Shown in pieces: positions 9,485 through 19,683 of a stretch of DNA of 64,000 nucleotides. Source of the stretch: Bacteroidota bacterium (GTDB lineage Bacteria; Bacteroidota; Bacteroidia; Chitinophagales; LD1). Position 1 is the first letter of the stretch. Each line of letters begins with the position of its first letter. The DNA lies in assembly GCA_016722375.1 (NCBI GenBank), contig JADKJG010000001.1, forward strand, positions 62,001 through 126,000. Direction: 5' to 3'. The notes under the pieces are model-generated. The model was not told the origin of the DNA, searched no databases, and was given only the letters and a program-made list of their open reading frames with translations. Made by a program: the position numbers and the translations under genes.

Positions 9485-10267
9485 TTACTCCACCATGAAA
9501 AAAGGGTTCTTCAAGCTCATCTTATTATAGGTCAAAGGTTGATTTGTTGTCGTATTTAGAATCTCTCGATCGGCATTAATGGCCACCGCATGTGCCGCCG
9601 CAGTGTCCCATTCCATAGTGGGGCCATAACGAGGATAAACATCAGCAACACCTTCCGCTACCAAGCATATTTTTAAAGAGCTACCGGAAGAAATAAATCT
9701 TACTTCTTTTCCCTGTTTTTTCAAAAGGTTCACAAAATCCATTGTTTCAGGTGTGAGGTGAGAACGACTGGCAACAATCACCACTTCCTTCTTGGACGAG
9801 TAATGACCGGTAGAGTGAAGTTTTATCTCACCTTGATCGTTTGAGGTATCACGTTTAAAGATCCCACCCTTTGATTCCATAGTATAGCACCTCTTTGGCC
9901 GGTGCATAAACTATCCCAATGACAGGAACGCCATCCTCAACCAAAGCGATATTTACCGTAAATTCTCCATTTTTCTTAATAAACTCCTTTGTGCCATCAA
10001 TAGGATCTATCAACCAAAATCGGTCCCAATCTTTACGTTCATCGAATGGAGTCTGCTTTGTTTCTTCTGAAATATATGGAATGTCAGGATGAATTACCGA
10101 TAGGCCATCTAAAATAATCTTATTGGCTTTTTATCGGCATCAGTTACTGGAGAGTAATCAGCTTTCTTTTCAACAGTGAAGCCCTCATGATATATCTTCA
10201 TGATCTCCTTTCCCGCATTCAGAGCGATAGAAAGAAGAGGTGAAACGTCAATATCTTTATATTTCAT
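9485..10267 (-). pseudogene. cysQ: 3'(2'),5'-bisphosphate nucleotidase CysQ, split by two frameshifts
   Basis: Read across two one-base shifts, the 783 bases give a 260-residue inositol-monophosphatase-family protein starting MKYKDIDVSPLLSIALNAG. The metal site IDPIDGTKEF and the C-terminal EWDTAAAHAVA motif are both present. Shift 1 is in the T-run at 10128-10132 (one base missing: restoring it gives DADKKANKIILDG). Shift 2 is an extra G-C base at about 9867-9869 (removing it gives IKGGIFKRD). Both are in homopolymers, so sequencing error is likely and the gene may be intact. CysQ hydrolyses PAP to AMP. It is the last gene of the rfbC-rfbD operon, starting 3 bases after the rfbD stop. Confidence 0.85.
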
Positions 10268-10270
10268 CTG

Positions 10271-11122
10271 CTATTTAATTAAGGCAATGCACTCGGCTAA
10301 ACTATCGCGCCAATATGGAATCTGTAGGTCAAAGGTCTGCTTAATTTTTGCCTTGTTCAGCAGGCTGAATTTGGGCCTGATAGCCGGTGTTGGATATTGA
10401 GAAGTCTCAATCGGATTAATAATTGTATTGAATCCTGCCAAATCACGAATAGCAATTGCAAAATCATACCAGCTTGCTACCCCCTCATTACTATAATTAT
10501 AAATTCCTGACTTCCACTTCTTGTCGTTGATAATATGTAGAACCGCCGCAGCTAAATCACGAGCGTAGGTAGGTGAACCGATTTGGTCATAAATAATGTT
10601 GAGTGATTCACGCTCTTTGCAAAAGCGAAGAATTGTCTTCACAAAATTATTCCCGAAAGATGAATATACCCATGAAGTTCTGATGATTAAAGCATCGGGG
10701 CAATATTGTACGGCCAACATTTCTCCTTCAAGCTTAGAAGCACCATATACACTTAATGGATTCGTTATATCCTCTTCACACAGCGGACGTGAAAGGCTTC
10801 CGTCAAATATAAAATCAGTACTGAAGTGAATGAAACGAATATTGTTCTGTTGACACGCCTTGGCAAGGAAGCCTACCCCAGTTCCATTTACAGACAGTGC
10901 CATATCTTTTTCAGATTCAGCTTTATCAACTGCCGTATATGCAGCAGTATTTATGACAAAATCAAATTGGTTTTCTGAAAAGAAGTTTGTCACGAAACTT
11001 TCGTCTGTAATGTCTAACTCGGATCTAGTAACAAAATGAAAGGAATGTGTTGATCCAGTAGATATGAACTTCAATTCACTACCTAACTGTCCATGAGCAC
11101 CGGTTACTAATATCCTACTCAT
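10271..11122 (-). CDS. rfbD: dTDP-4-dehydrorhamnose reductase
   Basis: 283 residues from ATG 11122, which overlaps the rfbC stop as ATGA; an upstream start at 11149 would lie inside rfbC. The NAD(P) loop reads VTGAHGQLGSEL, and the short-chain-dehydrogenase catalytic pair is in YGASKLEGE. It carries out the last step of dTDP-L-rhamnose synthesis, reducing dTDP-4-keto-rhamnose. rfbA and rfbB are not in the window, so they must be elsewhere. The operon order is PHP phosphatase, rfbC, rfbD, cysQ, all within 4 bases of each other. Confidence 0.93.
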   Translation of the reverse strand: MSRILVTGAHGQLGSELKFISTGSTHSFHFVTRSELDITDESFVTNFFSENQFDFVINTAAYTAVDKAESEKDMALSVNGTGVGFLAKACQQNNIRFIHFSTDFIFDGSLSRPLCEEDITNPLSVYGASKLEGEMLAVQYCPDALIIRTSWVYSSFGNNFVKTILRFCKERESLNIIYDQIGSPTYARDLAAAVLHIINDKKWKSGIYNYSNEGVASWYDFAIAIRDLAGFNTIINPIETSQYPTPAIRPKFSLLNKAKIKQTFDLQIPYWRDSLAECIALIK

Positions 11123-11679
11123 TTTAAAAATGCAAAATTGTTTTGGCAATCTTTAAACAGGGGAAGCACCTTGTCCTTATCTGAGATGATAGCCGAACTA
11201 ACTTCAATACCCCAATCAATTTGCAGCGCAGGATCATTGTATAAAATCCCGCCTTCACTCTCTTTTGAATAGTAGTTATCACATTTGTACTGAAAAATGG
11301 CGTTTTCACTTAGAACTGAAAAACCATGGGCAAAACCTCTGGGTATATAAAGTTGTTTTTTATTTTCTTCTGACAACCGTATCCTATAATTTTTTCCGTA
11401 GGTCGGCGATCCCTGACGAATGTCCAACACAATATCCAACACTTCTCCTTCTACTACACGCACCAATTTCGCCTGTGCGATCGGATTCAATTGATAGTGC
11501 AGCCCTCGCAACACTCCCCTCTGTGAACGGGATTCGTTATCCTGAACAAACTCTACATCAATTCCTGCTTCTCTAAAAATATTCTTATTAAAGCTTTCAA
11601 AAAAATAACCTCGACTATCGGCAAATACTCTGGGTTCAAATACTTTCAAGCCCTGAAATCCTGTTTCAACAAATGGCAT
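11119..11679 (-). CDS. rfbC: dTDP-4-dehydrorhamnose 3,5-epimerase
   Basis: 186 residues, the usual length. RmlC landmarks are FADSRGYFFESF near the N-terminus, RGVLRGLHYQ containing the catalytic His, and YIPRGFAHGF. It epimerises dTDP-4-keto-6-deoxyglucose at C3 and C5. It starts 3 bases after the stop of the PHP phosphatase and overlaps rfbD by 4 bases, so the operon is tightly coupled. Confidence 0.95.
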   Translation of the reverse strand: MPFVETGFQGLKVFEPRVFADSRGYFFESFNKNIFREAGIDVEFVQDNESRSQRGVLRGLHYQLNPIAQAKLVRVVEGEVLDIVLDIRQGSPTYGKNYRIRLSEENKKQLYIPRGFAHGFSVLSENAIFQYKCDNYYSKESEGGILYNDPALQIDWGIEVSSAIISDKDKVLPLFKDCQNNFAFLK

Positions 11680-11682
11680 AAA

Positions 11683-12441
11683 TTATAGTGTGGGGTTTAG
11701 CAACTTGCCGGAAGCCAGCAATTTGCCTAAATATTTTTCTTTTAAACATTTCTGCATCATTTCCGATTGATTGGGAGTGTGAAGATCGGAACCAACAAAT
11801 TCAACCATGCCTAAATCAATCATTTTTTCAGCAGTGTATTTAGCAGGGGCTCCGTATTTGCCAATTAATGAACCTAAATTGATTTGAAAATAAACACCAC
11901 GGTTCTTCAATGATTCATAAGATTCAAAGTCCTTTTCGTAAAAAAATGAATAGCGTTCCGGGTGCGCTAAAATTAAATTGTAATCTGCAACTTGCAATTT
12001 ATAAATCACCTCATTCAGGTTGTTCGGCCTAAGAGAGAAGTTCAGTTCCATCAAAACAAAATTTTTGCTGATGCACAGCAAATCTTTCTTTGCTACTTTC
12101 TCTAAGAAAGCTTCGTCAAAATAATATTCTGCAGCTGCATCAAACTCCAATTGAATTGAATTCTTGGCTATTGCTTCCCGTACTTCATCTCGCAATTTGA
12201 GAATTTTATCATTAGGATTCACATATCCTTCTGCCATGCTGTGCGGCGTAGCTACCACCTTTTTATATCCTAACTGTTCGAATTGACGAAGCATCATGAT
12301 AGAGTCATCAATAGTTTTTGCCCCATCATCAATGCCCGGAAGAATGTGATTATGAAATTCCACTACCACACCGCTATAATCCACCGGAACGGGATGGTGT
12401 TCTTCCTTCTCTCCAAATAATTTTAAGAATTTGTCAAACAA
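11683..12441 (-). CDS. PHP-domain tyrosine-protein phosphatase, CpsB/CapC/YwqE type
   Basis: 252 residues. Metal-binding motifs of the PHP family are visible: EFHNHILPGIDDG near the N-terminus, VATPHSM in the middle, LAHPERY, and GSDLHTPN near the C-terminus. Such enzymes dephosphorylate bacterial tyrosine kinases that control capsule and exopolysaccharide export, which fits the dTDP-rhamnose genes behind it. The start is a TTG (MFDKFLKLFGEKEE), chosen because the family normally begins with this short basic helix and no in-frame ATG lies upstream. It is the first gene of the operon. Confidence 0.9.
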   Translation of the reverse strand: MFDKFLKLFGEKEEHHPVPVDYSGVVVEFHNHILPGIDDGAKTIDDSIMMLRQFEQLGYKKVVATPHSMAEGYVNPNDKILKLRDEVREAIAKNSIQLEFDAAAEYYFDEAFLEKVAKKDLLCISKNFVLMELNFSLRPNNLNEVIYKLQVADYNLILAHPERYSFFYEKDFESYESLKNRGVYFQINLGSLIGKYGAPAKYTAEKMIDLGMVEFVGSDLHTPNQSEMMQKCLKEKYLGKLLASGKLLNPTL

Positions 12442-12579
12442 GTCTTGCTTTTGGGGCGAATATATCCATTCTGAGAATTAGCTTGGCAATAGAATACTGA
12501 TAGTAGCGCTAATACAATCAACATTCTGTATCAGGCCAAATATGTCGCTACTTTTTTCTAAAATCTAATTAGTTATGAA

Positions 12580-14061
12580 CTACCTAATAAGCGTAAGATT
12601 CCCTTTCTTTTCAGCTACCTCTAAACTGTTATTGTTCTTAGCCCAGATGTAATAAACATAAGTACCTGCATCTTGTAGTTTGCCTTTAAAGGTACCATCC
12701 CATAGATCATCGCTTAGTCCCTCAAGACCGCTGGTGATTACTTTTGAGTCATAAACCAACTCACCCCAACGATTATAAATTCTTACCTGATATTCATCTG
12801 CATGATTACCGTAAATTTTAAAATGATCATTATGTCCATCATCGTTCGGAGTAAATGCCTGAGGAGCCTCTAAATCTATAGCACAAGGTTTCAAGCCAAT
12901 GCTCACAACGCAGGTTTTTCTGCTGCCTTTATCGGATATAGCTGTCAACATATAATCGGATGGTACTGATGATTGAAAAACAGGATTTAGGATAGCTGGA
13001 TTACTTAACCCGTCAATCGGCTCCCAAAGAAACTGTTGAATATATGAAGGTGCAGTAGCAGGCATTACATATATATCTTCATCGCAGACGGTGGTATCAG
13101 GTCCTGGATTTAATACACCAATCCGAATGGTATCGGTAGCCGTACATCCATTGATACCACTAATTGCTGTCAATACATATTCTCGGCTCACTATATCAGA
13201 GAAAATAGGTGTCAAAATAGAATCCATATTCAAGCCAACAGAAGGCATCCAGAAGTAATCTGAAGTTTCTGTTGCGGCCTGTAGTTGATATGTCTGGCCA
13301 ATACATAACAAAGTGTCTGCCCCCGCATCCACCATCGGTACAGGATAGGCAGTTATTACCACGGTATCTTTACTTCTGCATCCACTGGTATCCACTACTG
13401 TAATGATATATTCTGAAGTCTGAGTGGGGCGGACTTGAATGCTATCTCCCGATTCACCGGTATTCCAAACATAGGAAAGACCAGCTTTTGTTGTGTAATA
13501 AATTCTTACGTCAAGTACCTGACCAAAGCCCGGAACGAAGGCTCCAAAGAAATATTTATTGGTTGTTCCTTGAACAAAATCAATAATGCCATCGCTTGTA
13601 TAAACCGTTCCTTGCTGACCGTTACCGGTGCTATAGGCCATATTTATGGCCGGTGTATTCACTGTAGTTATATAAAAAGCAAATGAATCACCGCCTGCTA
13701 TACTTTGATAAACCTGTGTAGGAATAACCGTGAATTGTCCAGCAGGTTTAGGCGTGAAGTTATAATAGGAAGCTATTGGATCCCATATCCCGTTGTTTTG
13801 TTCAAAGGTTCGATAGGTCCCCGATTTACCCCAAATTTCAGCCATGATAGATTGATTTGACTGAAACCTGACCGCAAAGGAATCAATGGTAACATCCTGA
13901 TGGGCGCGAAGATAAAACATGCCACCCTGGTTACCGGAACTTGAGTTTTCTTTGGTCGTTAAAACCTTACTGACCGGATCGGCAGTAGCTTTTAGGTCCA
14001 CCGGATTGCCGGCACAAATGGCTGTATCCGGTTCCGCTTTTTTAACATTATAAAGGGTCAC
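12580..14061 (-). CDS. C-terminal part of a gliding-motility-associated (CHU_C, T9SS type B) adhesin, separated by an in-frame TAA
   Basis: 493 residues of open frame with only a GTG as possible start and no signal peptide. It continues the frame of the 14068-16251 gene across one stop codon. Ig/PKD-like modules with ICAGNPVDL, CRSKDTVVITAYPVP and CIGQTYQL are followed by the sorting domain (APQAFTPNDDGHND, YNRWGELVYDS, WDGTFKGKLQDAGTYVYYI) that ends LTLIR. By itself it would not be exported. Together with the upstream piece it forms a secreted surface protein of about 1220 residues. No promoter is seen at 14061. Confidence 0.82.
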   Translation of the reverse strand: MTLYNVKKAEPDTAICAGNPVDLKATADPVSKVLTTKENSSSGNQGGMFYLRAHQDVTIDSFAVRFQSNQSIMAEIWGKSGTYRTFEQNNGIWDPIASYYNFTPKPAGQFTVIPTQVYQSIAGGDSFAFYITTVNTPAINMAYSTGNGQQGTVYTSDGIIDFVQGTTNKYFFGAFVPGFGQVLDVRIYYTTKAGLSYVWNTGESGDSIQVRPTQTSEYIITVVDTSGCRSKDTVVITAYPVPMVDAGADTLLCIGQTYQLQAATETSDYFWMPSVGLNMDSILTPIFSDIVSREYVLTAISGINGCTATDTIRIGVLNPGPDTTVCDEDIYVMPATAPSYIQQFLWEPIDGLSNPAILNPVFQSSVPSDYMLTAISDKGSRKTCVVSIGLKPCAIDLEAPQAFTPNDDGHNDHFKIYGNHADEYQVRIYNRWGELVYDSKVITSGLEGLSDDLWDGTFKGKLQDAGTYVYYIWAKNNNSLEVAEKKGNLTLIR

Positions 14062-14067
14062 GACTTT

Positions 14068-16251
14068 TTACTGAGTGCTTACCTGTGTTAGCACCACACT
14101 TATTAAAGAATAATTTTCGATTTCATAGGTACCCAATGTGTCAAATATCATGGAAACCTGACTATTCCCTTCATCCAGGATTTTAACTCCGGGTGGAGCA
14201 TTCCAATCATAATAGGTTTCTTTAAAGAAAGTTGTATTAAAGGTTACTGTATCCCCTAAACACACCTGCACCGGCCCGGTAAGCTGGCCGGTAGGAATGG
14301 TAATAATGGTATAAACATATTCATCAGAATAGGGGCCATAGCAACCAAAATTTTGTTCGCGGATACGGAAAAGATAATCACCGGGTGGTGCATTGGTCAG
14401 ATTGCCGTAGAAATAATTAGGCGGAGGAACCCGTTCAAATTCTTCTCCATTATTGAATATCTGTGAAGACCACCAATATTTAGAATCAGGATTGTATGGC
14501 AGAGCTACCATTCCAAAAAGCCCGGCATTGCAAAAGACTGTGTCAGGCTGCAAACCATAGATAACCGGAGGACTGGTGTTTGGAACGCCGATAGTGATAC
14601 GGATAACACTACCGGTTTGATTCCATGAACTACTGGAACAATCACTTAGAATCCGCATATAATAACTTCCCGGTGCCACCGGTAAGGTAGCCGCTTCCAC
14701 ACATAGCGTATAGTCGCCGCCAACACTATCATGATAAATTCCTAATCCTCCAGAATTTACCAAACCAAAAGTCTTCATGCTTCTCAGTTCAATAGTCCAA
14801 TTGTTACAGGTATCATATTTAGCTTCCATATCCCATTGATTGGGATGGATGTTCAACTGTGTACATGAAGGAAAAGGAATGCTGTCCGGAACACAAAGTT
14901 GAATATCGGTATGGTCATTGGTCAGTATATCACATTGCGCGAAGCAAAATGGACCAATGGTTGTACCGGTTACTGCCGGGTTGGATGAAATAACCCGAAT
15001 ATAATAACCACAACCGGGCGGGACATTTGCAGGAATCAAACCGGCTACGTTGCCTTGCGGAATACTGGGGTAAGTTTCATTAGAAGGGTTATCGCCCAAT
15101 TTAAAAGGGTTGGCAAAACTTCCGGTGGAGTCAGATAATTGGGCGGTGTATTTATTTCCGGGGTTGAAAACACCGAAAGAATTAAACTTCACATCAATCA
15201 CGCTTAATAAACAGGTAGTATCCGCATCATTCATCACCGGTGCATTTCGGGTGATGATGCTTTCAGGGCAATCCAGAATGGCAAAGCAAGGACTTGCCTG
15301 ACCAATGATTTCCGGCTGACCGGTTCTGTGCAGTCTTATTTTAAAACAATTACCAACTACGTTATCAGGAACAGGCCATGAAATACTACCGGAAGTGACT
15401 CCTGAACTGATAGAGATAAACTGATTCGTACTTGGATTAGGACCAAAGTTTCCGTTGCCGTCACTCAATTCAATATAATAGTCACCAAAACAAAGAGCTG
15501 TGCTAAGCGCCCAAGAAAATGTCAGTAACTCGCCTTGACATACCGTAGTAGGATTGACCGTCGGAACAGTAATGACCGCCGGGTTGGTAGTAGAGTTATA
15601 AGAGCCTATGGCAATCACATCATCAATACCAAACGAAATGCCCGTTTGTCCTCCGCCACCGGGGTTCACCCATCGAAAACCGAATTGGATATTACTAACG
15701 TTATTAAAGGCAACATCCTGAATTTTCTCATATTGCCATTTAGTCTGGTTGTTGTACTTAGCTCTCCCAGTTTTAATCCAATTTCCGGTGCCAATCCTAT
15801 AATAAACCTCTCCATAAGCATCGTTAGTTCCTTCCCCGATCCAAAAGAAAGTAAAAATGACATCAGTCATTCCAAGCGTACAAAAAGCATCTCCGATAAA
15901 AGCAAACCGGTCGCTGACATTGCTCGGATTCCAATTCGCATTGGCCGTTCCCGAACTGGCAGCCTCCACTTCATCATGAATATGAAGGTATTTGGAAAAA
16001 GGGGCGCCATTAATCTGGCCCAAAACGATGCTATCCTGCGGGGGTGTATTGGGATATAAAGGAACTCCACTGTATTTATTGTTGACCACCCAATTGTTGG
16101 TTCCTGAATTGGTGCCCACACCACCGGTTGTTAAGTCAAAAGCATGACTGGCGTTCTCAAAAGATTCGGTAAGCAAAAGAATCTGTTGCTGTGCAAAAAG
16201 AACAGAACACAGCAGGACAAAACAAAAAGATAGCGCGTATTGTTTTTTCAC
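14068..16251 (-). CDS. N-terminal part of the same large secreted adhesin (ends at an in-frame TAA)
   Basis: 727 residues. The signal peptide is MKKQYALSFCFVLLCSVLFAQ. A domain resembling a lectin/MAM-like fold follows (TESFENASHAFDL, GIDDVIAIGSY, about residues 27-235), then several Ig-like modules. The last module stops mid-strand at VVLTQVSTQ and resumes directly after the TAA as KVVTLYNVKKAEPDTAICAG, so the stop falls inside one domain. If the stop is real, the product loses its T9SS sorting domain and would stay in the periplasm. The gene follows the porE-like gene by 24 bases and is probably in the porP-porE operon. Confidence 0.84.
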   Translation of the reverse strand: MKKQYALSFCFVLLCSVLFAQQQILLLTESFENASHAFDLTTGGVGTNSGTNNWVVNNKYSGVPLYPNTPPQDSIVLGQINGAPFSKYLHIHDEVEAASSGTANANWNPSNVSDRFAFIGDAFCTLGMTDVIFTFFWIGEGTNDAYGEVYYRIGTGNWIKTGRAKYNNQTKWQYEKIQDVAFNNVSNIQFGFRWVNPGGGGQTGISFGIDDVIAIGSYNSTTNPAVITVPTVNPTTVCQGELLTFSWALSTALCFGDYYIELSDGNGNFGPNPSTNQFISISSGVTSGSISWPVPDNVVGNCFKIRLHRTGQPEIIGQASPCFAILDCPESIITRNAPVMNDADTTCLLSVIDVKFNSFGVFNPGNKYTAQLSDSTGSFANPFKLGDNPSNETYPSIPQGNVAGLIPANVPPGCGYYIRVISSNPAVTGTTIGPFCFAQCDILTNDHTDIQLCVPDSIPFPSCTQLNIHPNQWDMEAKYDTCNNWTIELRSMKTFGLVNSGGLGIYHDSVGGDYTLCVEAATLPVAPGSYYMRILSDCSSSSWNQTGSVIRITIGVPNTSPPVIYGLQPDTVFCNAGLFGMVALPYNPDSKYWWSSQIFNNGEEFERVPPPNYFYGNLTNAPPGDYLFRIREQNFGCYGPYSDEYVYTIITIPTGQLTGPVQVCLGDTVTFNTTFFKETYYDWNAPPGVKILDEGNSQVSMIFDTLGTYEIENYSLISVVLTQVSTQ

Positions 16252-16275
16252 TTCGCTTTAATTTCCTGATGTAAT

Positions 16276-18384
16276 TTATTCATTCTCATAAATCAGTTTG
16301 GCATCCAGTTCGCCGATGATTTTAAATTCTGTTCTTCTATTCAACTGATGGCAAGGACAGTCTGCGCTTTGATCTTGCGGACAATCTTCATATTTACTAC
16401 AGTCGTCCAAAGGCAAACTTTCTCCATATCCTTTTGCAGAAATCCGCTCTTTAGAAATCCCCTTTTCGCGAATCAGGTAATTCACACAACTCTCTGCCCG
16501 CTTTTGAGATAAGTTCAGATTGTACAAATCAGAGCCTCTCGAATCGGTATGTGAACTCAATTCGATAATAATCGTTGGATTCTCCACTAAGATAAGATAA
16601 AGGGTATCCAACGTTGCTTTTGATTCAGGGCGAAGATCCCATTTATCAAAATCATAGTAAATATTGTTCAGGCGATAGGCCTTGTTCTTTTCCAACTTCT
16701 TCAAATAAATATCAACTACCTGCGTATCACTTTTTGTTAAACCCTGTGTGTGAAATGTTTGCGAGGCGGTGAAATATCCATCCTTTATAGCGCTTACCTT
16801 ATAATATTTGTCTGTCTTCAGGTTGAAGAAATAAGGAGTGCTCTTTGTAGAAGTATCGCTGGCAATCATCACATCTGTTTCAGAAGTATTGTCACTGCGC
16901 AATGACAGGTTCACAGCCGCACCGGTCAGCGCTTCTTTCGTGGCTTCGTCATAAACTTTGCCCTTAACAGCTAGGAAGAACCTACGGTCATATTTGAAAC
17001 TGAAAATATCATCACAACATGTCTTGCCTCGAACAGAAAAAATACCGGGACGGTTGGAAACCAAATATCCTTCATCACTATTTTTTCCGAAAAGAAAATA
17101 GTTGTCGTTGCAGGGAGAATTAAAAGGAGCCCCCAAATTCTCAGGGCTACTGCTATACTTTAAAGAAGCATCAGCCTGCGACTTGAAAATGTCTGTACCG
17201 CCCATATTTATCCAACCATCGCTGCTGAAATAAAGCGTGCTTGACTTAGAATCAAAAAAAGGAGTCTTCTCATCGCGGTCCGTATTGATTTTATTCCCGG
17301 CATTCTTAGGTGCAGTAAATTCGCCCTTCTTATTCACGGTAGAATACCAAATATCCAGACCACCCTTCCCTCCTGTCCGGTCGCTGACAAAATACAATAC
17401 ATCACCGATGACTGTATTGGCGTAATAAGGTTGTGTGCTGGTAGATTCTTTCAGATTGATTTCATCATTCAAAGGTTTTCCATCACTCCATTTATCCTCT
17501 TTCCATTCGCTTTGATAGATGCGACAAGGATTGTTCAACAAATCAGCTTCACATATATTATAGAAGAATTTAGAACCATCCTCGCTAAAAGAACCATTGG
17601 TGATATGTTTCCCTTTCTCCGTAAATATTTTCAATTGCTCTGCCTCGGAATAATTATCGCCGTTCACGTTGCTGGTATATAATTTCAGCAACAAACTTTC
17701 CTTTCTCATATCGCTCTTGTCCGACATCATCCAAATCACGGTGTCCGAATGAATAGAAGAAAAATACAGCACATTATCTCTAAGTGCCGGAGCCATATCG
17801 GCGTAATTTGAATTCACCTCCTTTCCCAAATGCTTCAACTTGACAAAAGGATCTGGCTTGGCTTCTTTGATAGCAAAATTGCAACCATCCAAATCGGTGC
17901 GCGCCCACTTTTTCATTTTCACCGCATCTTCTTCTTTATAGGTTTTGAGAAATAGCCGAAACAAATCAGCGGCCTCTTCATACCTACCTTGCATCTTGGT
18001 AGTTAGCGCCCCGTAATAAAGACTAATCATGTTTTTTGTCGGATCGGCTTTATAGGCCTTCAAATAATAAACTGCTGCATTTTCATAATCTCTGGCAAGA
18101 AAATAGGCTTTAGCCAAATTGGGCAGCACAGATGTTTCGGTTGAATCGTGCTTTAATACTTCCAGATATAAATCAGCAGCAGAGAAAATACTTCCGGTCT
18201 TCAAAGCCTCATCTCCGGCCTTGATGTATTGTTTCTTGTTGTATTTCTGATCGGTGGGAGAAGCAGAGGAATAGAAAACAGAGAATAGAAAACAGAGAAC
18301 AGACATTAGGGACAAGACATTATACATAAGGCTTGAGACCTTTGACCCGTAAATATTATTCCTTGTAAAAACCTTCATTATCAA
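16276..18384 (-). CDS. PorE-like outer-membrane-associated protein (TPR, beta-propeller, CRD, OmpA C-terminal domain)
   Basis: 702 residues. Domains in order: signal sequence; TPR repeats at about 50-160; PD40/WD40-like propeller blades at about 185-440 (ALRDNVLYFSS, GGLDIWYST, GGTDIFKS); a carboxypeptidase-regulatory-like domain at about 455-540 (VKGKVYDEATKEALTGAAV); and an OmpA peptidoglycan-binding domain at about 575-695 (IYYDFDKWDLRPES, SSHTDSRGS). This is the architecture described for PorE, which ties the type IX secretion machine to peptidoglycan. The signal sequence is encoded by a low-complexity CTCTGTTTTCTATT repeat, so the exact start among several Met codons is uncertain. It lies 30 bases after porP. 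Confidence 0.87.
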   Translation of the reverse strand: MIMKVFTRNNIYGSKVSSLMYNVLSLMSVLCFLFSVFYSSASPTDQKYNKKQYIKAGDEALKTGSIFSAADLYLEVLKHDSTETSVLPNLAKAYFLARDYENAAVYYLKAYKADPTKNMISLYYGALTTKMQGRYEEAADLFRLFLKTYKEEDAVKMKKWARTDLDGCNFAIKEAKPDPFVKLKHLGKEVNSNYADMAPALRDNVLYFSSIHSDTVIWMMSDKSDMRKESLLLKLYTSNVNGDNYSEAEQLKIFTEKGKHITNGSFSEDGSKFFYNICEADLLNNPCRIYQSEWKEDKWSDGKPLNDEINLKESTSTQPYYANTVIGDVLYFVSDRTGGKGGLDIWYSTVNKKGEFTAPKNAGNKINTDRDEKTPFFDSKSSTLYFSSDGWINMGGTDIFKSQADASLKYSSSPENLGAPFNSPCNDNYFLFGKNSDEGYLVSNRPGIFSVRGKTCCDDIFSFKYDRRFFLAVKGKVYDEATKEALTGAAVNLSLRSDNTSETDVMIASDTSTKSTPYFFNLKTDKYYKVSAIKDGYFTASQTFHTQGLTKSDTQVVDIYLKKLEKNKAYRLNNIYYDFDKWDLRPESKATLDTLYLILVENPTIIIELSSHTDSRGSDLYNLNLSQKRAESCVNYLIREKGISKERISAKGYGESLPLDDCSKYEDCPQDQSADCPCHQLNRRTEFKIIGELDAKLIYENE

Positions 18385-18414
18385 ATGGTCATATCTTCAA
18401 ATTATCAAATCGTC

Positions 18415-19443
18415 CTACATCATGGGGCAAGGCACCATCACCGGATAAATCACTTTGTTTGATTTAATGATACCGGTATAAATAATAGCCAATTCAAAAG
18501 CGCCTCTATTGTTCGTTGCCGGTCTGAGCGATGAGGCATTTATATCATAAGCAAATAGGGCTTTCACCTTATAGTATTCCATTCCCAGCGTAATAATGGC
18601 CGCGTCTTTGATACGATACCAGCCGCCAATGCTTCCCACAAAATCTGATTTACCCAAAGTGGTTCGATATTCAAAGGAAGTGCCGAGATTGAGCTCTTGT
18701 GCTTTGTTTTGATTTTGATAAATGATATTCGGATTGATATAAAAACTCTTTGCAACCTTTATCCGCACTCCGGCATGGGCAGTATAGCGTGTAGAAAGGC
18801 GCTCCGCTTTATCATTCATAAAAGATTGTCGGGGGCGAGTGATATGGGCTATCGAAACACCGGTCATCACGCCAATCATGTCGTTGATATTCGATTGATG
18901 CAACAAGCCCACCTGCATATCAAAATAGCCGATGTTGGGATTGGAAATGTTTTCGCCGCTTGGCTGGTTGATGTCAAAAGTACTCGTACCGGAATTAAAC
19001 TGATCGGGGAAAGTTAAGCGTTGGTACTGAAGACTTTTATTGGTGTATCCCAACTGAACACCCAAACCGAGGAAGTGTCGCTTTTCGCGGTCCAGACTTT
19101 TATGAAAGGCCGATGAAACCATGATGCTCTTCATGGTCAGTCGGCCATCGCCCGACCGGTCGCCGACAAACACAGCACCTACACCAAAAATATCTTTGGG
19201 CAGTTTATCCTGCAACAGCTTCATATCATAAGAAGCAGAGTAGGTATTGAAAGGGGTGGAAATGCTGCGCCATTGATTGCGGTAGATGCCCGCTGCGCGG
19301 TAACTGCCTTCGCCGGCACCGGTCATAGCCGGATTGAGCGTGAGCGGACTGGCATAGAACATGGAGAAGTGAATATCCTGCGAAAACAACTGATGGCCGG
19401 AGGCAAGTAGAAAGAGTATCAGTAAGCGGATAAAATGTTTCAA
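18415..19443 (-). CDS. PorP/SprF family type IX secretion outer-membrane protein
   Basis: 342 residues. The signal peptide ends LASGHQLFSQDIHFS, followed by the family signature FYASPLTLNPAMTGAG and YRNQWRSI. The remainder is a predicted beta-barrel ending with an IIYTGIIKSNK region. PorP/SprF proteins are T9SS-associated and are commonly encoded next to the large SprB-like substrate they help to localise; here that would be the adhesin at 12580-16251. The start is a TTG directly after an in-frame stop, so no other start is possible. It is the first gene of a three-gene operon. Confidence 0.92.
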   Translation of the reverse strand: MKHFIRLLILFLLASGHQLFSQDIHFSMFYASPLTLNPAMTGAGEGSYRAAGIYRNQWRSISTPFNTYSASYDMKLLQDKLPKDIFGVGAVFVGDRSGDGRLTMKSIMVSSAFHKSLDREKRHFLGLGVQLGYTNKSLQYQRLTFPDQFNSGTSTFDINQPSGENISNPNIGYFDMQVGLLHQSNINDMIGVMTGVSIAHITRPRQSFMNDKAERLSTRYTAHAGVRIKVAKSFYINPNIIYQNQNKAQELNLGTSFEYRTTLGKSDFVGSIGGWYRIKDAAIITLGMEYYKVKALFAYDINASSLRPATNNRGAFELAIIYTGIIKSNKVIYPVMVPCPMM

Positions 19444-19683
19444 TCAGCCGGTTTGTTTGATTCGTCAATAAAAATAATAAAATACATCATCCACCCAAAT
19501 CGAGGGATGTGAATAAGCCTATAAGCCGGCTTGATTAAGTAGACACAGAAAGCTCAACCAACTTAGACCACGATGGGACAGGAATTTCTACATTCATTAT
19601 TGGGCGTTCGATATTCGATATTTAAAAACAATAAAGAACATCGAATATGGAATGAGGAATAAGGAAGGCTAAATACCAATGAA

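Noticed and set aside
12423..12524. 33-codon small protein with a signal-like start upstream of the PHP phosphatase
   Set aside because: Overlaps the phosphatase start, has no family and no ribosome site; probably chance.
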